NCBI GenBank assembly: GCA_052401645.1
Contig: CP198939.1
Location: forward strand, 1,116,001 to 1,180,000
Direction: 5' to 3'
DNA from: Arsenophonus sp052401645
Lineage (GTDB): Bacteria; Pseudomonadota; Gammaproteobacteria; Enterobacterales; Enterobacteriaceae
Length of the DNA stretch: 64,000 bases
Shown here: positions 1 to 12,564 of the stretch, one piece after another
How the letters are laid out: every line of letters starts with the position of its first letter
How positions within the stretch are numbered: position 1 is the first letter of the stretch
The notes under the pieces: model-generated
What the model saw: the letters and a program-made list of their open reading frames with translations, nothing else
What the model was told of the DNA's origin: nothing
The model's database searches: none
Program-made: the position numbers and the translations under genes

Positions 1-1617
1 ATTTCGGATATTTTTTTTAATATTTGGTATTGAAGTAGCATTCATACTAAACTCATCTAATCCCATTCCAAGTAATAATATTGTAGCTCGTTTATCAGCG
101 GCAAGCTCTCCACACATACCAGTCCATTTACCCTCAGCATGTGAAGCATCAATAACCTGTTTAATAAGTTTTAACACTGAAGGAGACATCGGATTATAAA
201 GATGAGAAATAAGATTATTTCCTCGATCAACAGCTAAAGTATACTGCGTTAAATCATTAGTCCCAATACTGAAAAAATCAACTTCTTTTGCTAAATAGTG
301 AGCAATAACTGCAGCTGCTGGTGTTTCAATCATTATTCCAACTTCAATTAAATTATCAAAAAGATATTCCTCTTCTGCTAACTGTTTTTTAAGTATCACT
401 AATTCTTTTTTTAATGTACGAATTTCTTCTACAGAAATAACCATTGGAAACATAATTCGTAATTTTCCGAATGCAGATGCTCTTAAGATAGCACGTAATT
501 GAGCATGAAGGATTTCTTTACGATCGAGAGAGATACGAATTGCTCGCCAACCGAGAAATGGATTTTTTTCTTTCGGAAAGTTCATATATGGAATGATTTT
601 ATCCCCGCCGATATCCACTGTACGAATAATAATAGTTTGTTTATACATAGCTTCGGCAGCTGTTTTATAAGCCTGAAATTGTTCTTCTTCGCTAGGTAAA
701 TTAATACGATTCATAAATAAAAATTCAGTACGATATAGACCTACTCCATCAGCACCATTAGATTTAGCACACTCTAGATCATGTATAGTAGCAATATTTG
801 CACAAATTTGGACTTGATGATCATCTAAAGTAATCGCTGGTAAATCTTTTAATTTTGAAAGCGCTATTTTTTCTCGTAAATATTCTTTTTTAATTTTTTT
901 AAGTTTATTAATTTCATTTTCAGATGGATTTTGATAAATGTTATTATTGACTGCATCTAAGATAACATAATCATTTTGTTTAATGTTTTTGGTTGCATTA
1001 TTTGTACCAACAATAGCTGGAATTTCAAGAGATCTGGCTATAATTGAAGTATGAGAAGTATATCCGCCTAAATCAGTAATAAATCCAAGTACTTTCTTCA
1101 AGTTTAATTGTGTTGTTTCAGATGGAGTAAGATCTGTTGTAACTAAAATAATTTCTTCAGTGATTAAACTTAGATCAATAATAGGTAAATCTAAAATATT
1201 TTTTAATAGTCGTTTACTAATATCCTTAATATCAGTAATACGCTCTTTAAGATATTCATCATTTAATCCCTCTAATATTTTAGTTTGTTCTTCAAGTACT
1301 TTTTGAATCGCTGCATCAGCAGTTTTATACTCATTTTTTATCGAATAAAAAATTTCTTCCTCAAATTTTTCATCCTCAAGCAACATTATATGACCTTCAA
1401 ATATTTCTGCTTTTTCTCTTCCAATATTATTTTCTACTATTTTTTTTATTGTTTTTAATTGTTTTATTGTTTTTTTACGAGCATTAATAAAGAGCTTAAT
1501 TTCACTGTTAATTTGTTCATCAGAAATTTTTTTTTGGTTAATAATAATTGGTGTTTCTTTTAAAATTAATACTTTTCCGAAAATAATACCTGGCGATACT
1601 GAAATTCCTGAAATCAT
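1..1617 (-). CDS. ptsI: PTS enzyme I (phosphoenolpyruvate-protein phosphotransferase), 3' end outside window
   Basis: Cytoplasmic first enzyme of the sugar phosphotransferase system; it takes phosphate from PEP and passes it to HPr. I read 539 codons without a stop from ATG at 1615-1617 to the window edge. The protein begins MISGISVSPGIIFGKVLILK and is collinear with E. coli PtsI (575 aa), so about 36 C-terminal residues lie outside. The phosphorylated histidine falls at residue 189 (GGYTSHTSIIARSLE, codon 1051-1053) and the active-site cysteine at residue 502 (GMCGELA, codon 112-114), both at E. coli numbering, so there is no net insertion or deletion. AAGGT precedes the start. It lies 127 bp downstream of ptsH, as in the E. 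coli ptsHI operon. It appears functional. The sugar-specific partner (crr or an EII) is not in this window. Confidence 0.97.
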   Translation of the reverse strand, partial: MISGISVSPGIIFGKVLILKETPIIINQKKISDEQINSEIKLFINARKKTIKQLKTIKKIVENNIGREKAEIFEGHIMLLEDEKFEEEIFYSIKNEYKTADAAIQKVLEEQTKILEGLNDEYLKERITDIKDISKRLLKNILDLPIIDLSLITEEIILVTTDLTPSETTQLNLKKVLGFITDLGGYTSHTSIIARSLEIPAIVGTNNATKNIKQNDYVILDAVNNNIYQNPSENEINKLKKIKKEYLREKIALSKLKDLPAITLDDHQVQICANIATIHDLECAKSNGADGVGLYRTEFLFMNRINLPSEEEQFQAYKTAAEAMYKQTIIIRTVDIGGDKIIPYMNFPKEKNPFLGWRAIRISLDRKEILHAQLRAILRASAFGKLRIMFPMVISVEEIRTLKKELVILKKQLAEEEYLFDNLIEVGIMIETPAAAVIAHYLAKEVDFFSIGTNDLTQYTLAVDRGNNLISHLYNPMSPSVLKLIKQVIDASHAEGKWTGMCGELAADKRATILLLGMGLDEFSMNATSIPNIKKNIRN

Positions 1618-1744
1618 AAATTTTACCTTACTACCAAATGGCTAAAAATAATTATTGTATAGGACTATAGCTTTAATACTTACGATTAAACAGATATATA
1701 TAAATATAAATATAAGATAATATTATATAATTACCGTATGATTA

Positions 1745-2002
1745 TTATTGTAATTCAACTATTAACTTAACCAAATGTTCTACAGCTTTCTGTTCATCCT
1801 CACCTTCGGCAGAAATAGTAATAATAGCCCATTGAGTTAGGCCAAGTGTTTGTAGTTTAAATAGACTTTTAGCGCTTGCAGATTTACCATTATATGTAAG
1901 AGTAATTTCAGAAGAAAAACATTTTGCCTCTTTGACAAACTGAACTGCCGGACGTGTATGAAGACCATTAGGTACTTCGATAATAACTTCTTTTTGGAAC
2001 AT
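1745..2002 (-). CDS. ptsH: Phosphocarrier protein HPr
   Basis: Small cytoplasmic phosphocarrier that moves phosphate from enzyme I to the sugar-specific EIIA proteins. It has 85 residues, identical in length to E. coli HPr and highly similar. The phosphorylation site His15 sits in NGLHTRP, and the conserved Ser46 region reads SAKSLFKLQTLGLTQ. A GAGG Shine-Dalgarno lies at 2011-2014, 8 nt before the ATG. It is the first gene of a ptsH-ptsI pair transcribed leftward. In E. coli cysK lies upstream; here the upstream side is a 10.5 kb gene-free region and then serC, so this is a rearrangement boundary relative to E. coli. Confidence 0.98.
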   Translation of the reverse strand: MFQKEVIIEVPNGLHTRPAVQFVKEAKCFSSEITLTYNGKSASAKSLFKLQTLGLTQWAIITISAEGEDEQKAVEHLVKLIVELQ

Positions 2003-2589
2003 ATTATTTTCCTCAAAAAAATGAATATCTTATTAATAAATTTAAAATATTTTATATGAAATAATCTAGATTTGTGTATTACTTTTCAGTAATAACAAAA
2101 GAAAAAATATTTTTTATTCATAGTTAATAATATATTTTATATATATTAATATTATAATTAGAGATTATAATTTTATTAATTTATATTCTATTTATAATTT
2201 TTATTCTTATTATTTTTTTTTGATTAATTTTTATTCCTCAAATAAGAGGTAATATTAAAGTGATAAATTTATTTTTAAAAAATCACATTAATCTTAATAT
2301 GCACTAAACTTTAATTTAGTGAATCAAGTAATTATTAGCTTGAATTTAAGTGCGAGAAAATAAATCTATACTTAATAATGATTAGTGAAAATAAGGTAAA
2401 TAATCATAATATTTTTTATTTTAAAAAATCGATTTTATTATTAATTTTAGTGCTAAAGCAACTATTTATATCTAATCATATATCATATAAAGTATCATTA
2501 TTTATATAATACATTATATTTAAAACTAAAATATTTTATAAATAGTAAGCTACTCTCTATTCTCTATCAATATAATAATATTAGAATGT

Positions 2590-2980
2590 TATTCTAATTA
2601 AAGCACTCTGATTTATTAAAGTTATATAATCAATTATTTAGTATTTTAAAATACTAACAAAAGAAACTATTTATAAAAATAGAAATTGCTAATGATTATT
2701 ATCATACTAAAATAATTTTTTTTGATTTTATGTCTCATATAAAAAAGATATTAAGTGATGTCTGTTTCCTTGGTAATATTCTATATTTTTTATTCTTTTA
2801 GTTGAAAATTTATTAACTATGTTAAAAAATAAATTCTTTATTTTAATTTTTCATTTCATTCATTATATAAAAAATAATTTTCTGACAGAAGTATTTATTA
2901 ATAAAATTAATAAACTACAAAATAAATTTTTTATTTTTAGATTTAAAAATTAAACGAATGAATTTTTTATACTGGGCTTC
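2590..2980 (+). repeat. Left arm of a diverged inverted duplication
   Basis: This stretch matches the reverse complement of about 5035-5440. Shared blocks include GAAAATTTATTAACTATGTT-like sequence, CATTCATTATATAAAAAATAA, TCTGACAGAA, TTATTAATAAAATTAATAAAC, TTAAACGAATGA and TATAAAAATAGAAATT, in the same order with small indels. Identity in the best segments is about 85% by eye, while the surrounding spacer is unrelated. No open frame survives in either arm. Boundaries are approximate. It may be a relic of two inverted insertion sequences or a duplicated gene segment. Confidence 0.65.
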
Positions 2981-4152
2981 TTAACTTATCTAACCTCAAA
3001 ACTAATAACTTATTAGTTAATTTCAGCGATAGTATAAACGAAAGTTTATAATTTATTTTTTTAAATATTCTACTAATATATTTATATTCTTTAAAATTTT
3101 ATGATATTTTATATAAATCAATAATATTTTTATAAATCAGTATTTTATTTATTTTTTATATATCTTCACATAGCCTTATTTTAGTATTCAAATTTTTCTT
3201 CTTGATTTATTATATTTGTAATAGCTTGTTTTATTTAAATTTTATATAATTTTTTTTTACAAAAATCTTGTTTTATTAAAATAAATAGATATAAATAAGT
3301 AAATTCTAAGATGTTAATTATGATAATAATATATGATAAGTAAGACTTAATAAGCGCGTTACTACTTTTGTTTAAATAAATAATTATAAATTACTAATTC
3401 ATAATTTATAATAGTGTACATCCGCCTGTAATCAATATATCGATTCATAATCTCAACGATTATATTAAAGTTAAAATATATATAGTCTGATTAATATTAA
3501 AAATATAATATCAATTCTTAATTTCTATAATTTAATTATTATAAATGTTATAATATTTGGTTTATCATCTAATATAGTAGATTTTGAAATATTCATGTAA
3601 GATATATTTATTTTTTTTATTTTCTTCCAATCTATATTCTCGTGTTTTATATTAACCTCCGATGATGAAATAAAAATGAATTTTTACTTTTAAAAAAAGA
3701 ATTTTCAAAATACTTATCTATAAAAATAAATAAATAAATTGTTAATTATTAATAGTAAATTATAAAATATAGATTAAATCAATAAGATAATAACATGAAA
3801 ATTCATTTTTTATTAATTTATCTTATTAAGATTAATTTTATGATATCTTTAAACTATTCAATATCTTAGGCATATCAACGTTATGATAAATCTAAGTAAA
3901 AAACATTATATTTTAATCTTGATAATATTATTTTTTAATTTTAATTATTAAAACTAATATTCGCCTATGTTATAAATGAATCTATTATCATAGCTATATA
4001 TATTAAGTCTAGTAATCTTATAAATTATAGGTAATTTTTTTAAGTTTTATTTACAATTTAAACAACAGTTAAAAAATATTATTATTAACAGAAGATATTT
4101 AAATTAATAATTTAATGACTAATTATATTAAATTAAAATATTTATTTTTTAT

Positions 4153-4178
4153 ATTTCTTATTTACGTAAATAAGAAAT
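4153..4178. repeat. Perfect 26 bp palindrome
   Basis: The sequence reads ATTTCTTATTTAC followed immediately by its exact reverse complement, centred on ACGT. There is no spacer, so it would extrude as a cruciform rather than a looped hairpin. It lies in the spacer of the 2.6-5.4 kb inverted duplication. No gene adjoins it. It could be a chance palindrome in A+T-rich DNA or a relic operator. Confidence 0.6.
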
Positions 4179-5034
4179 TAATGATATTTTAATCATATTC
4201 ATTATATATTAAACCTTTAAGGTTTTGCTTTATTTTAAACTCTTTAACTAAAAAGTTATTAGAATTTATATTTAATATTAATTGTGTTATCAAATAAAGA
4301 ATATAAAGCTCACAAACATTATAATTATATTATCTAAAAAATATGATAATAATATCTATATTAAATTTTTTAAGATTTTTATTATATGAAATATGCATTT
4401 ATTAAATTATTATTACTTTTTTTTGCAACATATATCCTAATATAGAATTATAATATTTATAAATATTATAATTCTATTAAGATATTAATTAAGATATATT
4501 GATTCAATATGATAAATTGATTGTATTTATATCTAAATATATTACATATATTTAATTGAATATACATATCTTATATTATATGCTATAAACATGTTATTTA
4601 ATTTATCTACATTAAATAACATGATGAAAATATTTTATGATAAAAAACTATTTTATTTATATTTTATAGATAAATAAATATTACTATTTATATTAAATTA
4701 TTAATAATTTAATAAATTTCTATATTTTTAACCAATATAATCCAATCATCATTTTAAGTGGTTACTTAAAATGTTAAGTCGATCTATAATATATATATTA
4801 TAGATTTCTATAATCATGTATATTAGAGAGATTTTTATTGATGATTTTAATTTGTTTTTATTTATATTAAAATATATATAGAATCTATAGTTTCTTAACG
4901 AATTAAATATTTGTCAAATACAAATTAACTAAAGTTTTGATAAAAAATAGATTACAAAGATAAATAGATAGATAAAATTGATCTAAATAAGAGAAACATA
5001 TTACGCAAAAATTATATATTAAAAATAAATAAAA

Positions 5035-5440
5035 AAAGTATGGGTTTATTGAAAATATCATTCGTTTAATTTTAAAATTAAAAAAATAATTATGTAGTTT
5101 ATTAATTTTATTAATAAAAATATTTCTGTCAGAAGATTATTTTTTTATATAATGAATGCAGTGAAAATTGGAATAAAAAGTTTGTTATTTAACATAGTCA
5201 ATTAGATTTTCAACTATATAAATAAGAAATAAATGATATACTTAGTAAGTAGATCATTTATTGTTTTTCCTATAGAAATTATACAATTTTAAAAAATTAT
5301 TTTAGTCTACCAATAATAAATAAATAATTTCTATTTTTATATATAATTTCTTTTATTAATATTTGTGAATACAATAATATCGATAGTGTATAACTTAAAT
5401 AAATCAAAGTTCTTTAGTTATAAAGATATTATTATAATAA
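5035..5440 (-). repeat. Right arm of a diverged inverted duplication
   Basis: This is the inverted partner of about 2590-2980; read on the minus strand it follows the left arm block by block. The strongest stretches are 5065-5215 (containing TTCTGTCAGAAGATTATT and ATATAATGAATG) and about 5285-5365 (AAATAATTTCTATTTTTATA). About 2.05 kb of unrelated eroded sequence separates the arms. No gene is recognisable in either copy. Confidence 0.65.
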
Positions 5441-5509
5441 ATATTAATGAAAATAGGTTATTATTTATTAACTAATTTATGCGTTTAAATATCACAATAT
5501 TTATTATAA

Positions 5510-5537
5510 ATCTATATAGATATATATCTATATAGAT
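5510..5537. repeat. Perfect 28 bp AT palindrome
   Basis: ATCTATATAGATAT is followed directly by its exact reverse complement. It is made of nested TCTATATAGA units and lies just outside the right arm of the inverted duplication. A similar 28 bp palindrome occurs at 5981-6008. Its low complexity makes a chance or slippage origin possible. Confidence 0.55.
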
Positions 5538-5980
5538 AATAAGTTAATTTATAAAATCTTTAATTTATTTATTAAATTATTAAAATTGAATTATATAATC
5601 TTTAATTATTTGCATGCTTTATAGTAAAACTACTATTTATACTTTTATTAAAATTACTACTGATGAGATATATATAATATTAATATTTTAGTTGAAATTC
5701 CTTTCTGAATGTAAAATATATCTTTTACTGTGGAACTATTAAGCTAATAAAATATAGTTATGGAATAATGATTTTTATTAATATTAACGCATTTAATTAA
5801 TTATATACTTATACAAAAACTATTAATAGTTAATTTGATAAATATATTTTTAATATATAGAACAATATTTTATACTATAGCATTTATTTTTCTTAAGTTA
5901 AGAGAATTAGTTTAATTATGTATTATGTTTCAAAGAAATAAGAAAATATTTTTAATTACTGAAATATATAACTATTAATT

Positions 5981-6008
5981 AAAATATATCTATATATAGA
6001 TATATTTT
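5981..6008. repeat. Perfect 28 bp AT palindrome
   Basis: AAAATATATCTATA is followed directly by its exact reverse complement. It shares the TATCTATATA core with the palindrome 450 bp to the left. No gene is nearby. Confidence 0.55.
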
Positions 6009-9000
6009 ATATTCTTTAAATGAATTTAATAGTAATCAATAATTTATCATATTTAAGAGTAAATATGATTATAAAGATACTATGATATATAGTTTTATAA
6101 CTAAATTATCAAATCAATTATTTTTCCTATTATTATAGTAATTTATTTATTTTTGATTATATTATCAATATAATACATATAAAAGCAGAAATTTAATTAA
6201 ATATATATCAATATATTATATTCTGATTTAATTACTACATAATAGATAGGATAATTACTAGTTCATTATAAATATATTACTTTAGATATCCAATTATAAA
6301 TTTTAAAATATCATTGTTATATTATTACTTTTTATTTATAGCTTTAGTAAAAGTAATTTAAAAAAATATTTTAGTTTCCTTTGTATAGTTTGATTATTAT
6401 TTTTAACTTTTTAGTATTTTCTAATATACCTAATAAAAGAAGTTATATTTAACTATTTTATTATGACAAAAAACATCGTAAATATTATGTGATTCTCATA
6501 AATAAATTATTTGATAACGACTATAATAAATTAATAAAATTTAATTGGAATATATAATTTTTATTATATATTCATAATATCTATTATATAAATATTAGAC
6601 TATTCATATTAGTTTATATATTCACTATACTAATTTAATTTTTTTAGACTCAATTAAGAAAGTATATTGATATGATCATTAAATTTTATAAAATTTTTAA
6701 CTATTTCAATATTATTATATATTATTAATGTACGTTTATAATCAGCACATATATATTCTATTTTTTAATTTTACATAATAACCTTTATTTTTTAAAAAAA
6801 TGATGATTACTTAATATAATTTATGAAATAATTCTATTATTTCATAAAATTTCTAATTAATTTAAATTAAATCACTTAAATTAAAATATTTTTGATAGTT
6901 TAATAATTATATATATTTTGCAAAAAAATTTCTTAAATTTTATATAAGATTTTTTATTTATATTAAAATAATAATATTTGTAAGTTTTACTGAGATAGAT
7001 TAATGATAAAATCAAATCTATAGAAATTAGTATTCAATATATAATATTTATTAATAAATATTTTTAATAATATCACAAATAGTAAATAATATCATATTAT
7101 CAATAATAAAAATTAATTATTCATAACTTATAAAACTACATATGTGATTAACTTTAATAATTAATTAAAAATTTGATTATAGAAGATTTTTTTAATTATA
7201 AATACTTAATAAATTTTATAGTTTCATAAAAATATAAATTAAAATAATAAATATAAAAAATCTACTTATTGAAATAAACATATCTTTATTGATAAAATCA
7301 ATATAAAGATTTTATCCAGAAATGTTATATGATCTAAATCACTTATTTATATATCGAAACAAACTATAAAATTAGTTAAAATACATAAATAAATAATTTT
7401 ATTATAAAACTAAATAAGTTTTTAAATTATACTTTATAAAATGTTAACTTTATTAGTTATTATTTTTATAATATATTATAAAAATAATTAATTAAATAAA
7501 TAATATAAATATTACTATTAATATAAACGTTGAATGAATTCATTGGTATTTATATAAAATATTCTCTCTATTTAGTTTTTTTTAAATAAATATAAAAAAT
7601 TTATTAAAGTAAAATAGATCAATATTATAAAAATAATTAGTATTAACTATAATAAAACATAGACAATTAAATTGTTAATATAAATCTAAAAGAGAATAGA
7701 GATATATATGATTATATAAATATATAAAAATGAAATAGTTAAAATAAATATATATTAATTAAATAATAAATTAAGTATAATAAAAAATTATATTAATTTG
7801 ATATATATCAATGTTATTTATAAGTTATATATTTATATTTTGATTATAATGTATTTAACAATTTTTTTCTTTATAAAAAAAATAAATTTATTAATAGTTA
7901 ATCACTTATAATACTATTATAATATTAACAAAGTTATAATGGAATAAATTTCATATGTATTATAATTTTAGTTTAAAATAAATGTACGGTAATATAAAAG
8001 ATAATTTAGATAAAAAATAAAATTTATTTAAAAACATATCAAAAAAAATAATTAAGATTAAATCTTAATTGAAACTATTTTTTCCAATAAATATTAATTT
8101 AGTATTCTATTTTAATTTTATTAATTAATTAAAATAAATAAGTTTTACTATTTGTACTGTTTATCAATAAATATTGATTAATAATTAATTAGATAATTAA
8201 ATTATTAGTATATAACTAATTGATTATAAATTGTAAAATAATTTTTATTTATGAAATTTAATATTCAATCTTAACTAAAGTTTTTTATATATTTTATTAA
8301 ATAAAATGAGACATTTATAGTAATTATTAAATTAATATTTAGATTTTAAATTAATTTTTATTATAATAATATCTCAAAAACTATTAATAATTTATTTATT
8401 TAATAATAAATTATAAATAAGTTGAAATGTAAGTTCTTTAAGAAGACTATATTTTAGTGAAAATTATCACTAATAAATATTGTAATATAAATTTTAATTT
8501 ACTAAATATGTAAATTATATCTTTAAATATTTTTTACTATTAATTGTAATAATTAACATTTAGATATTTGAATGAAATAATGTATAATTTTTATTATTGA
8601 ATTATGATAATAGACATAATATTTTTTATTGACTATAAAGTATAAGATTATACATACCAATATTATATAAATTTATTTTAATGTTGTTATCTATAATATT
8701 TCACTTATATTTTTAGTTAAATAAATATCAGATATTTTAATTATAAAAATGTAAATAGATATAAAGATCTAAATGATAATAATACTGAAATATAAATTTC
8801 AGTGTTCACTTTTTTTAAAGATTATTATTAAACTCTTTAATTATTTTGTCATCAAAGTTTGAGTTTAAAAATTAGAACTTGAGTTCTACTTAAGTATGCT
8901 ATAACTAATTTAAGAATTTTAATTAATAAAATTAGTTTTCAATTTAATATAGAATTAATCTTTATTATAACAATAATATCAATATATTAAATCTATTAAA

Positions 9001-12000
9001 TATTTTTAAATTTCAGCTTTAAAGTAATTAAATAATAAAATAATATTTCGTTAGAAGAAATAAAATAAGTATAATTATTTTATATTAAAGTATATTATAG
9101 AGATAATTTAATATTTATTCACTTAGAATAATATAAAACAAAAAAAAATAAAAAATGTTTTATACTTTTTTAACAATCTATCAATTTTAACTAGGATATA
9201 TAAAAATATTTATAATATTTTCAGAATTAATAATTAAACTAATTTCTTTATATAAAGAGATTTATAATAAAATAAAAAAAAATTTATAATAAAATATCTT
9301 ATTTAACGTGTTATTTATTTTAAATATTAAAATCTAATATATTATTTTATAAATATAAATTATCAACAATTTTTTATTAAATATAAATAGTTTTTATTAT
9401 ATTGAAAATAAAAGATAAACTATAACTATATTATTATTTGTAATATTGTTACAAATAAATATACTAGAAAACAAATTATGATTAATTTTATAAAAATAGC
9501 CTAATATCTAATATTCTTTAGATAAGTATATTTCTTAAATATTAATATTAGTAATGAATACTATTTATTTTTATAAAATTAATAATTATCATTTAAAATT
9601 TTAATATATATAGAAAAATGCTAAGGAAAATATTTTTACTAAATACTATAATATTTTATAAAATTTAAATGATCATTATTAATGAGATTTAAATATTAAT
9701 AACAGTATAGTATTCATTAGAACTAATAAACATGATAAAAATCATAGATATAATTTTATAAAGATTCTTTTCAATATATTATATAGAGATTTTGATATAG
9801 AAATTTAAAAAATTTATTTTTATCAATCTATTTAAAATATTTTATATGTTAAACTAATATATAATCCACATATTTAATATAATAAATTATTTCAATAAAC
9901 CATCTTCATTTTAAAATAAATATTTATATTATATCTAGTAATTTCTATTAGTTTTAATATAATCAAATATTATATTTATCACAATTAAAAAAAAATAATT
10001 AATAATATTTTATTATATTTATATCACATTTTTAGTAATTGTTTATTTTAGTATAATTTTCTATTCTTATTTAATGATTTTTAATATGAAACTATAACTT
10101 GCTTAATAGTATTAAGAAATCTTATTTTTTATTTATTTATTTATTCTATTTATAATTTAATTTCTTCTGTATTTTTATTAAAAAATAAATAATTTTTTAT
10201 TAATATATTAATAAAAAAAATATAGTATAAGTTACTTTTAAAATTAACGATAATTCTATTATTAAAATAATAAATTATTTATTATACCATATAATTTAAT
10301 TTTTATTAGTTACCTATCTTAAAGTTTTTAAAGTTTATCAATTTTATCAAATGCAAAAAATTATTTTTATATAAACTTTATTCATAAATATAAATAATTT
10401 AATTACTTTCACAATATATAATATATAAAAAATAATTTTTCAAAATTAAAATTTCCATATTTTTAATATACTTAGTTAAAGTATTTATATGCATTTTCTA
10501 AATTTTTAATTTTTATCATAAAATGAAATTTTAAATAATTTATTATTGGTTATAGACTAATAATACACTAGATTGACAATCTATAGTATGTATAAATTAA
10601 AATTTATCTTTTAATTTATAATTAAATCTAAGTGATAAATTATTTTTTTTAGAGATTATTTTTTTACTTTCTTTTATAAGAAAATGAAGATATTAACTAA
10701 TCGTTAACAACACAAGTAATAAGTATATTTTTTTTGTTTTAATTTTGTCTTAATAAGTTTTATATTTGATGAGTTAAATTTTTGAAAAAATTTTCTCGTT
10801 ATCAAAAACAAATAAAATAATTTATGTAATTCTACAAAATTTTTTAAATATTTACAAAATATAAAATATCACATAACCGTGTTTTAATAGATACTATTAT
10901 TATAACATTAACAAAAAATAGTAAATCAATAGTTTAATTTTATATATAGCTCTAGTATTAAATAAAATATATACATTAAAATTAATGTTGATATTTAAAA
11001 AAATCTAAAAATATTTATATTGAAAAGAATGAAGTAAAAATAGATTTTTACTACTAATTAATTAATTAGTAAAATATAATAGATGATTATATTATATATA
11101 GAAATTAATTAAGATATTTTGAAATAAATTTCACTCAGAATATATTCTTCAATATAAAACAAATTTTTAAATTTCTATTTAAAATAATATTATTAACATA
11201 ATGTAATGTAAAATATCTTCTATGAAAATATTAATATCATTAGCAATATGCTTAAATTTATTTATTATTTTCAATAAGTTAATAAGAAAATTTCGTTCAT
11301 TTTTTTATTTAAGAATTTTATCATTAAATAATAATTCAAATAATATTTTTAATTTATTTATTATTACTTTAATAATAAATAACAGAAAATATTTTATAAT
11401 TATTTAAATTTTATTTACTACTATAATATAGTCTGTCAACTAATAGTTTTATTATATAAATCAATTATTATCTTAATTATTTCTAAAATCATTATTTTAA
11501 TTAAGATAGTAGCATTGGAAAAATCTAGATTATAAATATATAATAAAGTAAAGTTACTATTATAAATTATTAATATAAATGTATTATTTAATGTATTTTT
11601 AAAATAAAGAAAATTATTAACTTCAATAAAAATTAATACTGATAGTGATTAAAATATAAAAATTGATTATATATCAATTCATAAATTTGAATTAAAGATA
11701 AAATAATTAATTTTTTAAATTTTAACTAATAATTATTATAAATTTATAACTCTAATTTATAGAATATGAATAATATGATAACATCAGATATTAATCATCA
11801 TATTAAATTTTCATAATATCTATTACTATTTTTTTCTAAAATAAAAAATATTTAAATGAAAAAACGTTACTTAGTTATTGACAATAATATTATTAATAAT
11901 CATTATTATATTGATAAAAATAATACTAACTTTACTTAATATTTAGAAAAGATACTTTTATTTATAATAAATAGGATAAAATGAATTATTTAAACACATT

Positions 12001-12564
12001 TTATTTAAAATTGGATAAAAATACTGTTTTGATAGAAGTAAGTTAAATAAAAATCAATTTTTATTGATAATTATTAAGATGTATTGATTATAACAGAACT
12101 AGATTATAAGTAAATGGTAACTTATCAGAATATTACTATTTTCATAAGTTAACAACTTTAAAATGAATAATAAGAATTATTATATATTTTAAATATTATA
12201 AAACAATAAATTAATGAGCATATTTGTTTTTATTTAGTTATTTATGGATATTTCATGACATAATATCTGTAGAATTTAATTATAAATCATATATTAATGA
12301 CTGACTGATAAATATTAAATTAACAAAAATGTTCATATTTTATTAAAATTAATTTTAATTAATTAATATATATGATTTAATAAAATTTAAGTTGTGATGT
12401 TTAATAATAAGTATTAATTATTTTTATCTAAAATACTATTTATTGATCATTTTTATTTATTAATAATAATTAAATTATTTAATTTTATTTACTGTTAGTT
12501 TTAAAAAAAAATAACTATATATAAAGATAATATTAATAGTTTAATTAACTAATAAAGGTGACTA

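Larger units (their letters stand above)
2003..12564. other. 10.5 kb gene-free A+T-rich region between ptsH and serC
   Basis: I find no supportable gene, tRNA or rRNA here. All frames are broken by stops; the longest open stretch (11222-11407) encodes a low-complexity peptide rich in I, L, N and F with no recognisable family. The region contains a diverged inverted duplication (about 2590-2980 against 5035-5440) and perfect palindromes at 4153-4178, 5510-5537 and 5981-6008, listed separately. The flanking genes are not neighbours in E. coli, so I cannot say which genes once stood here. Most likely it is heavily eroded former coding DNA. Confidence 0.8.

Noticed and set aside
499..699. 66-codon open frame on the + strand
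   Set aside because: Lies antisense inside ptsI, whose frame is complete and conserved; it is a shadow.
6405..6450. Possible third copy of part of the inverted-duplication arm (TTAGTATTTT...AAAAGAAG)
   Set aside because: Only about 30 bases agree before similarity stops; indistinguishable from chance at this composition.
9860..9872. Weak resemblance to a DnaA box (TAATCCACA)
   Set aside because: Single imperfect copy with no cluster, no origin genes nearby; also no dif-like site or matS site seen.
11222..11407. 61-codon open frame on the + strand starting MKILISLAICLNLF
   Set aside because: Low-complexity, A+T-driven composition (I, L, N, F), no ribosome binding site, no recognisable family, and expected by chance in a 10 kb region of this composition.
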